From assembly GCA_003169975.1 (NCBI GenBank), contig PNAA01000025.1, positions 75,700-139,699 on the forward strand: DNA of 64,000 nt, read 5' to 3'. Positions 18,700 through 27,942 of this stretch are shown piece by piece. This DNA is from Spartobacteria bacterium (lineage in GTDB: Bacteria; Verrucomicrobiota; Verrucomicrobiia; Chthoniobacterales; UBA10450). Below the pieces are notes generated by a model, which was not told the origin of the DNA, ran no database searches, and was given only the letters and a program-made list of their open reading frames with translations. The position numbers were made by a program, and so were the translations under genes. How positions within the stretch are numbered: the first letter of the stretch is position 1; each line of letters begins with the position of its first letter.

Positions 18700-21159
18700 T
18701 CATTCCGAGCGCAGGGCAATAATGGGATCGACTCGCGCGGCGCGGCGTGCCGGCAGCCAGGCCGCGAAAAAAGCCACCGCCGCCATCAGGAGCACGATGG
18801 CGCCGAAGGTCAGCGGGTCCCACGCGCCCACTCCGAAGAGCAGGGTGTTAAGCAAACGTGTGGCGGCGACGGCGCCGATCAGCCCGATCCCGACGCTGAT
18901 CGCGACCAGCACCATCGCCTGGCCGACGATGAGCCAGAAGATGGAAGACTGTGCCGCGCCCAGGGCGATCCGGATCCCGATCTCGTTCGTCCGCTGCGCG
19001 ACGGAATAGGCCATCACACCGTAAATGCCGATGGCGGTGAGGAGGAGCGCGGTCCCGGCGAAGATCGAGAGGAGAAGGGCGTTGAAACGCGGCCGGGCGA
19101 GCGAGCGCGAGATGTAATCCTCAAAGACCCTTACACTCGTTAGGGGAATATTCGGATCGACCGCGGCGAGTTGCGCGCGAATCGCCGCAGTCAGGCTGGC
19201 GGGATTCGCGACCTTGGTGCGCACGACGAGGGTCACGCGGTCGAACGGAATCTGCGTCTGCGGCAGATACATCTCGGGCGTGTCTTCGTTGCGCAGCGAG
19301 CGGTGTTTCACATTGCCGACCACGCCGATGATTTCGCGCATTTTTGGTTTCTCATCGCCGGTGCTGAAACCGGGCGTGATCTGTTTGCCGATCGCGTTTT
19401 GTCCGGGGAAATACTTGCTCGCGAAGAGTTCGTTCACGATCACGACCGGCGCGGTATCGAACGCATCGTGCTCGTCGAAAACCCGGCCCTGCCGCACCGG
19501 AATGCCCATCGTCTTGAAGTAATCCGTCCCGGCGACCCGCGCCGGCGCGGCGGCCCGTTGACCTTCCGGCAGCGGATGATCCGCGAGGTCGAAATCCGTT
19601 ACCATATTGCTCGAGCTCAAGGGCAGCGGCATGATCGTGCTCGCCGCTTCCACGCCCGGGAGGGCGCGAATCTTCGGCATCAACTGCTGGAAGAACGCGA
19701 TGATGTTTTCGTTCTTCGGATAGGCCGATCCCGGCAAGTCGAAGCGCGCGGTGAAGAGACGATCCGGGCGCAAGCCGGTCGGCACCTGGCCGAGCCGCGC
19801 GAAACTTTGAATGAGCAGTCCCGCGCAAATCAGGAGGACGAGCGCGAGCGCCACTTCCGCCATGACGAGAGCGTTGCGCACCCGGCCTTTGTGTCCGCCG
19901 TCGCCGCCCGTGCGCATGCCACTTTTGAGGGCGCTATTGAGATCGATGTGCGAGGCCTGCCAGGCCGGGACGAGCCCGAAAATGACGCCGGTGACGAGGG
20001 AGACGAAAAGGGTGAAGGCGAGGACCGCGGCATCGAGCTGGATGTCGCCGATGCGCGGAATATTTTGCGGGATCGCGTGGATCAACCCGGCGGTTCCCCA
20101 CTGCGCGACGAGCAAGCCCAAGCCGCCGCCGAGCGCGGAGAGCACGACGCTTTCGGTGAGCAGTTGCCGTACGATGCGCCCGCGGCTTGCGCCTAACGCC
20201 GCGCGTAAGGCGATCTCCTTGCCGCGGACCGAGGCGCGGGCGAGCAGAAGATTGGCGACGTTCGCGTTCGCGATGAGGAGGACGCAAACAACCGCGCCGA
20301 ACAAAACATAGAGCGCTGTCCGGACATCGCCGATCAGCTCCTCGCGCAACGGTTTCACGATCGCGCCGAAATAGGAATTGGTATCGGGATATTGCTTTTC
20401 GAGATTCGCGGCGATGCCCGAGAGATCGGCCTGTGCCTGCGCGATCGAAAAGCCGGGCTTGAGTCGGGCGATCGCTTCGAGGGTGTGGTTGCCACGCTCT
20501 TCGGTCATCGGCTTTAGCCCCTCCGAGTTCGAGGCGTCTTCGGCGATCGTCACATAGAACTCGATCGACTCCGTCTGGATCGGGAATTGAAAGCGGGCCG
20601 GCATCACGCCGATAACCGTGTAGGGCCGGCGATCGAGCACGACCGTGCGCCCAAGCGCATTTTTCTCGCCGCCGAAATGCTTCTGCCAAAAGTCATGGCT
20701 CAGGATGACCTTGAACCCGCCCGGGCCGCCCCCGGCCTGCTCGTCGGCGCGGGCAAATCCGCGCCCGATGGCTGGCTTGATCCCGAGGACGTCGAAGAAT
20801 TCGGCGCTGCACTTCACTTGGAGGAAGCTTTGCGCGCCGTTCGCGTCGGTGAACGCGACCGTCTGGTCGCGATAAACCGCGCTGCTCGCAAGAGTGCGAT
20901 TCTGTCTCCGGAAATCGAAAAAGTCGGGATAGGAGAGCGAGCCGAGCTGGTCGCGCGGCGTGCCGTCGTGCGTGTTGGTGTTGCCGAAGGCGATCAATTG
21001 TTCGGGCGCGGGAAAGGGCAGCGGCTTGAGGAGAACGGCATTGACGACGCTGAAAATGGCGGTGTTGGCGCCGATCCCGAGGGCGAGCGTGAGCACGGCG
21101 ATGAAAGTAAAGCCGGGCGATTTGCGGAGCTGACGGAGAGCGAAGCGGAGGTCGTTCAT
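18700..21159 (-). CDS. MacB/FtsX-type orphan permease 6
   Basis: 819 residues, starting MNDLRFALRQLRKSPGFTF. The layout is the duplicated periplasmic/FtsX one, with LLIANANVANLLLARASVRGKEIALRAALGASRG in the first FtsX block and AQRTNEIGIRIALGAAQSSIF in the second. It ends PARRAARVDPIIALRSE. The first periplasmic domain has a small Gly-rich insertion (ADEQAGGGPGGFK). It is separated from permease 7 by 143 bp that contain the remains of another permease. Confidence 0.93.
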   Translation of the reverse strand: MNDLRFALRQLRKSPGFTFIAVLTLALGIGANTAIFSVVNAVLLKPLPFPAPEQLIAFGNTNTHDGTPRDQLGSLSYPDFFDFRRQNRTLASSAVYRDQTVAFTDANGAQSFLQVKCSAEFFDVLGIKPAIGRGFARADEQAGGGPGGFKVILSHDFWQKHFGGEKNALGRTVVLDRRPYTVIGVMPARFQFPIQTESIEFYVTIAEDASNSEGLKPMTEERGNHTLEAIARLKPGFSIAQAQADLSGIAANLEKQYPDTNSYFGAIVKPLREELIGDVRTALYVLFGAVVCVLLIANANVANLLLARASVRGKEIALRAALGASRGRIVRQLLTESVVLSALGGGLGLLVAQWGTAGLIHAIPQNIPRIGDIQLDAAVLAFTLFVSLVTGVIFGLVPAWQASHIDLNSALKSGMRTGGDGGHKGRVRNALVMAEVALALVLLICAGLLIQSFARLGQVPTGLRPDRLFTARFDLPGSAYPKNENIIAFFQQLMPKIRALPGVEAASTIMPLPLSSSNMVTDFDLADHPLPEGQRAAAPARVAGTDYFKTMGIPVRQGRVFDEHDAFDTAPVVIVNELFASKYFPGQNAIGKQITPGFSTGDEKPKMREIIGVVGNVKHRSLRNEDTPEMYLPQTQIPFDRVTLVVRTKVANPASLTAAIRAQLAAVDPNIPLTSVRVFEDYISRSLARPRFNALLLSIFAGTALLLTAIGIYGVMAYSVAQRTNEIGIRIALGAAQSSIFWLIVGQAMVLVAISVGIGLIGAVAATRLLNTLLFGVGAWDPLTFGAIVLLMAAVAFFAAWLPARRAARVDPIIALRSE

Positions 21160-21169
21160 TGGGCAGATT

Positions 21170-21281
21170 TCATTCGGCTCGCAGCGTCACGATCGGATCC
21201 AGGCACGCCACCGACCACCGCCAGCGCCATTTTCTCCGCCACCGGCGTCTTGAGGACGTTGCTTTCTTGCGCTCGACATGG
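21170..21281 (-). pseudogene. Relic of a further MacB/FtsX permease (C-terminal fragment)
   Basis: The minus strand at 21170-21199 reads Asp-Pro-Ile-Val-Thr-Leu-Arg-Ala-Glu-stop, the exact family terminus. Just upstream, in another frame (21204-21275), it reads RAQESNVLKTPVAEKMALAVVGGV. That aligns with GAQKSDVLKMVVAEGMTLAVIGV of permease 5. The roughly 50 residues that should lie between these blocks are deleted and the frame is shifted. The fragment has no start of its own. It shows that the array has lost at least one member. Confidence 0.8.
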
Positions 21282-21302
21282 TGTTCTTTATTCGTTAGGC
21301 AA

Positions 21303-23756
21303 TTACTCGGCACGCAGGGTAATCATGGGATCAACGACCGCCGCGCGGCGGGCTGGAATCCAGCCGGCCAGCGCCACCGCGACCGAAAGAACAATCGTCC
21401 CGCCGAGCCAGATGAGCGGCGCGACGGCCGGAAGATCGGCCCAGTAATGACTCGCGACCTCTATTCCGGCCCAGGCCGCCGCTCCGCCCACGACGATTCC
21501 TGACGCCAACAGTCGTCCCGCCTGCGAAGCGACCAGGCGAATCAACGACGCGGCGGTCGCGCCCAGCGCCACGCGAATGCCAAACTCCCGCGTCCGTCGT
21601 GTCACCTGCAGAGCGAGAAGGCCATAGACGCCAATGGAGGCGAGAACGAGTCCGAGCGCGCCAAAGAGCGCCACGAGGGCGAAAACGAAACGCTCCGTCA
21701 CCCACGATTCTGCGGCGGCGGCCTCGAGCGAGATGAGATCGTAAGCCGCGAGTCGCTTGTCCGCGCGCGCCAGGGCACCCCGCACGGTCGCCTCAAGAGA
21801 TTTCGGCTCGCCCGCGCTCTCCACCACGAATGTCATTTCGTCGCCACCGCTCGCGAGCCAGCGCGACAGCGGCAGGCAAACCGTCCCGACGACTTCGCCA
21901 TCGTCCGGATCGGCGATCGCCTTGGTGTCCGCGACGACCCCGACGACCGTGAACCAGGGCCGGGGACTATCGAGGCGGCCGGATTTTACTCTCTTGCCTA
22001 ACGGATCCTGGCCGGGCCAAAAACGGCGGGCGAATGATTCGTTAACGATGCAGACCGGCGTGGAATCGACGCGATCGGTTGCGGCAAAATCGCGCCCGCG
22101 CAGGAAGCGCTGGCCAATCGTCGTGAAATATCCCGGCAACGTCCCGCGCATGTAGGCGTAGTAAGCCGCGCGCGGTTCCGACGGGTGACCGCCCTCGGGC
22201 ACGCAAGCCATCAGATCACGCGCCGCTTCCATCGGCGCGGGCGCGGTGACGCTCGCGGAGCGGACTCCGGGCAGGGCGCGCAGTTCTCCGAGCGTGGTGT
22301 CGATCGTGCGCGCCCGTGCATCCCGTGAGGTGAAGAGCCGATCGGACAACATCGCGTTGAAGACGAGCCGGTGTTCGGTGGCAAAGCCCCAGGGTTCGTG
22401 CACGATTTTGTAAAAATATTGCGTGAGCGTGAGGCTGCCCATGAGCAGAACCGCCGCGATCGCGATTTCGATGACGATGAGGCCGCCGAGCAACCGCCGT
22501 GTGCCGCGATCCAGCGTCGCTCCGCGGCCGATGCTTCCGAGCGAACGCCGCAAATCTGTCCGCGCTGCGCGCCACGCCGGGAGCAGACCGAAGCCGACGC
22601 CGATGAGCAGCATCGCACCCGTGGCAAAACCAAAGACGGGCCAGTCGAGTCGAACACCGTAATCAAATTCGCGGATTGCGCTGCCCGTCGCGTCCGCGCC
22701 TTCAGGACTGAGCGCGACCAGCGCGGGCGTAAGCCAGCCCGCGACGAGTAATCCGAGCGCCGTCCCGAAGGCAGCGAGGACGAGCGTTTGCACGAGTCCT
22801 TCCCGAATGAGGCGACCGCGCGTGGCACCGAGCGCGGAGCGCAAGGCCATCTCCGCGTCCCGCTCGACCACGCGGCCGAGCATCAAGCCGGCAAAGTTTG
22901 CTGCCGCAACGAGCAGCGCACAAAGGGCCGCCCCCGCGATGAGCAGAAGCTTCGGCCGGAGATCCATGATGAAGCTGTCGCGTAGCGGAATGAGATGGGC
23001 GCGCGGCGCGTTGTTCGGATCGGGCGCCGCTCGATTGATCGCCGCGCACATCCGGCGGACGGCGGCATCCGCTTGCGCAATGGTGATGCCCGCCCGGAGC
23101 CGCGCCACACCGTAAAGATAGTGATTGGGCTGACCGGTCGCGGCGAAATTGAGGGCGAGCGGCAACCAAATTTCAGCGCGATATGGATGACGAAACATCT
23201 TCGGCATCACGCCCACGATGGTGTAGGACGCGTCGTCCAGTTTGATCGTGTGTCCCAGGACATCCCCGCGTCCCCCGAGATTCCTTTGCCAGAAATCATG
23301 GCCGACAATCACCACGCGCGGACCGCCCGACTGATCTTCGGCGACCGTGAAGTTCCGTCCGAGCGCCGGCTGCAGGCCAAGGACGTTCAAGAAGTTGGCG
23401 CTGATCCGCGCAGCCGGGAAACTTTGCGCGGACTCGCCAGGGTTCGCGGCGGTGACACTCGCGCCGGTGGCGACGCCGATCCCTTCGAAAATGTCGTGGC
23501 CGTACTCGCGCCATTGCCGAACAGTCTTCTCCGCCAGATTCAGCGAGTTACCGCGCGCTCCGTTTTCTTCGAGTGTCTCGTAAAGCCGCACTAATCGATC
23601 GGCCCGCGGAAAAGGCAGCGGTCGCAGCAGGGCGCTCTCGATGACCGAAAAGATGGCCGTATTCGCGCCAATCCCGAGCGCCAGAGTAACGATGGCAACA
23701 ATGCTGAAACCGGGCGATTTCCGGAGGGAGCGAAAGGCGAAGCGGAGGTCGTTCAT
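21303..23756 (-). CDS. MacB/FtsX-type orphan permease 7 (divergent)
   Basis: 817 residues, starting MNDLRFAFRSLRKSPGF. It shares the architecture but is one of the more divergent members. The first periplasmic domain has LRRLYETLEENGARGNSLN-like sequence instead of the usual blocks. The first FtsX domain uses ALLVAAANFAGLMLGRVVERDAEMALRSALGATRG, where most paralogues have CANVANLLLAR. The second FtsX block (TRRTREFGIRVALGATAASLI) and the end (ARRAAVVDPMITLRAE) are standard. It starts 58 bp after permease 8. The divergent external domains suggest a different ligand or partner. Confidence 0.92.
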   Translation of the reverse strand: MNDLRFAFRSLRKSPGFSIVAIVTLALGIGANTAIFSVIESALLRPLPFPRADRLVRLYETLEENGARGNSLNLAEKTVRQWREYGHDIFEGIGVATGASVTAANPGESAQSFPAARISANFLNVLGLQPALGRNFTVAEDQSGGPRVVIVGHDFWQRNLGGRGDVLGHTIKLDDASYTIVGVMPKMFRHPYRAEIWLPLALNFAATGQPNHYLYGVARLRAGITIAQADAAVRRMCAAINRAAPDPNNAPRAHLIPLRDSFIMDLRPKLLLIAGAALCALLVAAANFAGLMLGRVVERDAEMALRSALGATRGRLIREGLVQTLVLAAFGTALGLLVAGWLTPALVALSPEGADATGSAIREFDYGVRLDWPVFGFATGAMLLIGVGFGLLPAWRAARTDLRRSLGSIGRGATLDRGTRRLLGGLIVIEIAIAAVLLMGSLTLTQYFYKIVHEPWGFATEHRLVFNAMLSDRLFTSRDARARTIDTTLGELRALPGVRSASVTAPAPMEAARDLMACVPEGGHPSEPRAAYYAYMRGTLPGYFTTIGQRFLRGRDFAATDRVDSTPVCIVNESFARRFWPGQDPLGKRVKSGRLDSPRPWFTVVGVVADTKAIADPDDGEVVGTVCLPLSRWLASGGDEMTFVVESAGEPKSLEATVRGALARADKRLAAYDLISLEAAAAESWVTERFVFALVALFGALGLVLASIGVYGLLALQVTRRTREFGIRVALGATAASLIRLVASQAGRLLASGIVVGGAAAWAGIEVASHYWADLPAVAPLIWLGGTIVLSVAVALAGWIPARRAAVVDPMITLRAE

Positions 23757-23814
23757 TGAGTTTGCGGCTTGTGACGGTGGAAAAAATGACGGCGCTCGAA
23801 TGATTCGTTAGGCA

Positions 23815-26199
23815 TCATTCTGCCCGCAATGCCTCCATCGGATTTACCCTGGTCGCGCGATGCGCCGGCAGCAGACAGGCCAGCAGCGCCACCGCCCCGA
23901 GCAGGAGAGTGGTGCAGGCGAAAGTCAGCGGGTCGTGCGCGTTCGTTTGGAAAAGCATCGAACCCATCACGCGCGCGGCGATGAACGTGGCCCCGAGACC
24001 GAGCAAAAGGCCGAGTCCAACCAGTTTGCCACCATGAGTGAGGACGAGCCGAAGCATGTCGCTGCGTTGCGCGCCGAGTGCCATCCGAATCCCGAACTCG
24101 CCGGTCCGCTGGACGACGCTGTAGGCCATCACGCCGTAGATGCCGACGGACGCGATCACGAGCGCGACAACCGAGAAGACCACGAGCAACATCATCGCAA
24201 ATCGCTGTTTCGCGATCGTCTCCGACAGAATTTCTTCGAGCGGGCGAATGGCGCCGATCGGCTGGTCTTTGTCCACGGAATAAACCGCGGGACGCAATGC
24301 GCCCGGCGCTCCGGTCGTGCGCAGGACGACGTTCAGCGAAGAGAACGGTTTCTGCGCGAACGGCTCGTAGGTCTGGCTCGTTGTCTCCTTGTCGACGCCG
24401 TACTGTTTGATGTCACCGACGATGCCGACGATCTGCCGCCAGGTGTCGGGCCCGTTGGTCACGTTGATCCGTTTGCCGATCGGGTCCTCGTTAGGGAAAT
24501 ACTGCCGGGCGAGCGTTTCGTTAATGATCAGGACGCGTGGCGCCTTCGCATTGTCCTGCGCGGTGAAGAGGCGGCCGCGGACCAGGCGGATACCCATCGC
24601 GCGGAAATAATCGGGCGTCACCGCGTAGTAATTGGTGCTCGGCAAATCGCTCGGCGCCATCGGCGGGCGGCCTTCGATATTAAAGCCAAGCACCCAGTCG
24701 CCCAGCAGCGGCAGGGTATGAGTGAGACCAACGGCCTGCACGCCGGGCAGCGCGCGCAAGCGTTCGAGGAGCGCATCGGCGAACGCCACTTGCTGCTCGT
24801 CCTGCTCGTATTTTTTCTCCGGGAGCGCGAGGCGCAGCACGGTGGCATTGGCCGGGTTGAATCCGGGATCGACGTGGGTCAGCCGCATGAAGCTGCGCGC
24901 GAACAGGCCGGCCCCGCCTAACAACACCAGCGCGAAGGCGACTTCGATCACGACCAGCGCGCCGCGCAATCGGCCGCGGGTATCGGTCGATCCGCGCGAG
25001 CCTTGCTTCAGTGCTTCGTTGACGTCGGTATGCGCGGCGAGCCAGGCCGGCGCGACGCCGAAAACCACACCGGTGAGAACGCTGAGCGCGAGGGAAAAGA
25101 AAAGAACCGTCGCGTCGAGATGAATGTCGGCGGCGCGCGGGAGATCGGGAGGCGCGAGCGCCAGCAAAACGTCGAGGCCCCAGCGGGCCACGAGCAGACC
25201 GGCCGCGCCTCCCAGCAGGGCGAGGAGGACGCTCTCGGTCAACAGTTGCCTAACGAGCCGCGCACGGCCGGCGCCGAGCGCGGCGCGAATGGAAAGCTCG
25301 CGCCGTCGCGCCGTGGCCCGCGCGAGGAGGAGATTGGCGATGTTTGCGCACGCGATCAGGAGGACGCAACCGACCGCGCCGAGGAGGGTGTAGAGGACCG
25401 CGCGCACATCGCGCACGCTGTAATCGAGCATCGGCATGACAAAGACGCCCCAGCCTTTATTGGAGTCGGGATATTGCTTCGCGAGCTGGGCTGTGAGCAG
25501 CTTCAATTCGGCGTTGGCCTGGGCGACGCTCACGCCGGTTTTCAAGCGCGCGGCTACCTTGAGATAATGCGCGCCGCGCTCCTTGTTGCTCCGCTCCTCC
25601 GCGCTGAAGGCCATCGGCGTCCAGACGTCGACTTGGCTCGCCTGACCGAAATCCGGCGGCGCGACACCGACGACGGTGTACGTCTCGCCGTCTAGTTGCA
25701 CCGAGCGCCCGATGATTTTTTTGTCGCCGCCGAAAACGCGTTCCCAAAACGGATTGCCCAAGACGACAACGTGATTTTTGCCGGGCACGTCTTCCTCCGG
25801 CAGAAAGGTTCTACCAAGGACCGGATGAACGCCGTAGACATCGAAGTAGTGCGCGGTGGCTTTGACCTCGATGAGCCGTTGCGGCTCACCCTCACCGGTC
25901 AGGTTAATCTGCGAGCCGCTGTAGGCGGCGATCGCGGAATACAATTTCGTCTGTTTCTCCCAGTTGAGATAGTTCGGCGGCGAAACGGAAAATTCCGGGA
26001 ACTGCGGCAACTGCGTTTCGCGGATGACGACGATCCGATCCGGCTGCGGGTAATCGAGCGGCCGCAGGAGGACGCCGTTAACGACGGAGAAAATCGCAGC
26101 GCACGCGCCGATCCCGAGGGCGAGCGTCAGGATCGCGATCGCGGCAAAGCCGGGCGATTTGCAAAGCTGGCGAATGGCATAGCGGAGATCGGCCGGCAT
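23815..26199 (-). CDS. MacB/FtsX-type orphan permease 8
   Basis: 794 residues, the shortest intact member, starting MPADLRYAIRQLCKSPGF. Duplicated periplasmic/FtsX layout with LLIACANIANLLLARATARRRELSIRAALGAGRA and VQRTGEFGIRMALGAQRSDML; the end is HRATRVNPMEALRAE. The second periplasmic domain is slightly shorter than in the paralogues. It begins 26 bp downstream of the TSGG-repeat gene, with the octamer (coding strand GCCTAACGA) a few bases before the start codon. Confidence 0.93.
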   Translation of the reverse strand: MPADLRYAIRQLCKSPGFAAIAILTLALGIGACAAIFSVVNGVLLRPLDYPQPDRIVVIRETQLPQFPEFSVSPPNYLNWEKQTKLYSAIAAYSGSQINLTGEGEPQRLIEVKATAHYFDVYGVHPVLGRTFLPEEDVPGKNHVVVLGNPFWERVFGGDKKIIGRSVQLDGETYTVVGVAPPDFGQASQVDVWTPMAFSAEERSNKERGAHYLKVAARLKTGVSVAQANAELKLLTAQLAKQYPDSNKGWGVFVMPMLDYSVRDVRAVLYTLLGAVGCVLLIACANIANLLLARATARRRELSIRAALGAGRARLVRQLLTESVLLALLGGAAGLLVARWGLDVLLALAPPDLPRAADIHLDATVLFFSLALSVLTGVVFGVAPAWLAAHTDVNEALKQGSRGSTDTRGRLRGALVVIEVAFALVLLGGAGLFARSFMRLTHVDPGFNPANATVLRLALPEKKYEQDEQQVAFADALLERLRALPGVQAVGLTHTLPLLGDWVLGFNIEGRPPMAPSDLPSTNYYAVTPDYFRAMGIRLVRGRLFTAQDNAKAPRVLIINETLARQYFPNEDPIGKRINVTNGPDTWRQIVGIVGDIKQYGVDKETTSQTYEPFAQKPFSSLNVVLRTTGAPGALRPAVYSVDKDQPIGAIRPLEEILSETIAKQRFAMMLLVVFSVVALVIASVGIYGVMAYSVVQRTGEFGIRMALGAQRSDMLRLVLTHGGKLVGLGLLLGLGATFIAARVMGSMLFQTNAHDPLTFACTTLLLGAVALLACLLPAHRATRVNPMEALRAE

Positions 26200-26225
26200 C
26201 TGTTCCCCTTCTCGTTAGGCGTCGT

Positions 26226-27236
26226 CTACTGCTGCGCAGTTTGTTTGTCAGCGGAGACGATCTCGATCGAACCGGCGCTGCTGCGCAGGACGAGTTTCGT
26301 GCCGCCGCCGTTCAACGTGCCCTTGAGCGAATCGCTCTCGGTGCTGCTCCTTGAGATGGGCAAATCGCTCCGCACGCGGCCCGCACTGGTCTCGGCGTCG
26401 ATCGTTAGGGCGGCGTTCGCTGGCGTAAGCACCGTGATGTTGCCACCGGAGGTTTCCAGTCGCACATCACCGGCGACGGGCGAGGGGAGAATGGCGGAAA
26501 CCGATCCGCCGGAGGTTTCGGCGCTCAGCTTTCCGTTGATGCTGCCGAGCCGCAATTTGCCGCCGCTGCTCTCTACTTTCGTGTCGCCGACGCGGTTCAG
26601 CACCGTGACGTTGCCACCTGAAGTATCGACGTTCAATTTGCCGCGGCCGCCGGTGACTTCGATCCGGCCGCCGCTGGTATCGAGATCGGTCGTGCCATCG
26701 CAATCCTTCACCGTGATATCGCCGCCGCTCGTGTCGGCGTGAATCTCACCGTGGATTTGGCCGAAATTCAGGTCGCCCCCGCTGGTGTCGACCTTCACCT
26801 CACCCGTGAGGCCGTGAGCGGAAACGTCGCCGCCCGAGGTATCAAGATCGAGGTTGAAATTGGACGGGACGCGCAGGGTGTAGCGAGCGTCGGTCCGGGA
26901 GTGACCGAACATTCTCCAAAGCTGCGAGCCTAACGAATCGCGTTTGTGGATGGCGCGCACGATGACCTTGTCGCCCTCGGTGGTGATCGTGACCGGAACC
27001 GCCTTAAAGTATTCCTCCTCCTTTTCCTTGGAGGAGGCCTGGATTTTCCGGTGGACATCGACGACGACCTTGTCGTTCTCGCCCGGTGCGACGTCGATCG
27101 AGCCAAAGTCAACGTCGACGACCAGTTTGCCACCCGGTTTGGCGGCACGCGTTTCGTGAATGTTTTCTTCCGTCGCCGCCGCCGCGCCGAGCACGGTGAC
27201 GATGAGGAAGGCGGATATCAGGATTGGTTGTTTCAT
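26226..27236 (-). CDS. Exported DUF4097-like TSGG-repeat protein
   Basis: 336 residues with a signal peptide (MKQPILISAFLIVTVLGAAAA). From about residue 125 it consists of eight or more repeats of 17-22 residues. Each is centred on (D/E)TSGG followed by a beta-strand-like hydrophobic pair, as in DTSGGDVSAHGLTGEVKV. This is the pattern of DUF4097/DUF2807 putative adhesin folds, predicted to form a right-handed beta-helix or stacked sheet outside the inner membrane. It sits inside the transport operon, 24 bp after the second ATPase gene and 26 bp before permease 8. It could therefore be a periplasmic or outer-membrane partner or an envelope-stress sensor; that role is inference. Confidence 0.87.
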   Translation of the reverse strand: MKQPILISAFLIVTVLGAAAATEENIHETRAAKPGGKLVVDVDFGSIDVAPGENDKVVVDVHRKIQASSKEKEEEYFKAVPVTITTEGDKVIVRAIHKRDSLGSQLWRMFGHSRTDARYTLRVPSNFNLDLDTSGGDVSAHGLTGEVKVDTSGGDLNFGQIHGEIHADTSGGDITVKDCDGTTDLDTSGGRIEVTGGRGKLNVDTSGGNVTVLNRVGDTKVESSGGKLRLGSINGKLSAETSGGSVSAILPSPVAGDVRLETSGGNITVLTPANAALTIDAETSAGRVRSDLPISRSSTESDSLKGTLNGGGTKLVLRSSAGSIEIVSADKQTAQQ

Positions 27237-27260
27237 TGCGGGTTTTCCTTCTGGTTGCTC

Positions 27261-27941
27261 TCAGTGCACAATCCAGCCGTCGCGCAGCTGGATGATGCGG
27301 TTGCCGTAGGCGGCGTTCGTTTCGGAATGCGTGACCTGGATGATGGTGGTGCCGTCGGAGTTCAGCCTTTTGAAAAGCTGCATGATTTCCTCGGCCTGGC
27401 TGGAATGGAGATTGCCGGTCGGTTCGTCGGCGAGAATAAGCTTCGGGCTCGCGATGACGGCCCGCGCGATGCTGACGAGCTGCTGCTGGCCGCCGGAGAG
27501 CTGACGCGGATAAAGATCTTTTTTCCCGACAATCGAAAAGCGATCGAGCGTGTCCGCGACGAGCGCCGTTCGTTCTGATTTGCTGTAACGGCGATAGGAG
27601 AGTGGGATGTCGAGGTTCTCGTAGACCGTCAGGTCATCGAGCAGGTTGTAGTTTTGGAAAACGAAACCGATCTGCTCATTGCGCAGGATGGTGCGCTCTT
27701 TCGGTTTCAGGCGGTGGACCGCCGTTTCGTCGAGGTAATACTCACCGGTCCAGCCGACGTCGTGCATGCCTAACAAGTGCAGGAGAGTCGATTTCCCGGC
27801 GCCGGATGGTCCCATCACGGAAACGAAATCGCCATCCTCGACCGTGAGATCAATGTCGCGCAGGATGTAGACGAATTGCTGTTTGCCTAACGGGTAGGAA
27901 CGCTCGATGTGTTCGAGCCGGATGAGTGGGCCGGTCTTCAT
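27261..27941 (-). CDS. ABC transporter ATP-binding protein (LolD/MacB type), second copy
   Basis: 226 residues. Walker A is GPSGAGKST, the Q-loop is [10 protein letters not shown], the signature is [14 protein letters not shown] and Walker B is LILADEPTG. Two positions differ from the usual LolD/MacB pattern: the residue after LSGGQQQ is Leu instead of Arg, and the D-loop reads NLHSSQ instead of NLDS. The other ATPase in this operon has both canonical forms. The start is one base after the stop of permease 9, so the two are probably co-translated and work together. It most likely energises permease 9 and possibly the orphan permeases downstream. Confidence 0.94.
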   Translation of the reverse strand: MKTGPLIRLEHIERSYPLGKQQFVYILRDIDLTVEDGDFVSVMGPSGAGKSTLLHLLGMHDVGWTGEYYLDETAVHRLKPKERTILRNEQIGFVFQNYNLLDDLTVYENLDIPLSYRRYSKSERTALVADTLDRFSIVGKKDLYPRQLSGGQQQLVSIARAVIASPKLILADEPTGNLHSSQAEEIMQLFKRLNSDGTTIIQVTHSETNAAYGNRIIQLRDGWIVH

Positions 27942-27942
27942 A

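Noticed and set aside
17706-18722. Long plus-strand frames opposite the permeases (also 19171-20196, 28933-30024, 9303-9869)
   Set aside because: All are antisense to permeases with intact family motifs. Their Arg/Asp/Gln-rich composition and lack of own ribosome sites mark them as shadows.
6209-26199. The permease array as an assembly collapse or duplication artefact
   Set aside because: Lengths and external domains of the members differ strongly and junctions differ in length and content. Near-identical copies expected from an artefact are absent.
26226-27236. TSGG repeats considered as a CRISPR-like or tandem DNA repeat
   Set aside because: The repeats are conserved as protein (17-22 residues) with drifting codons, in one open frame with a signal peptide; there is no constant DNA repeat and spacer pattern.
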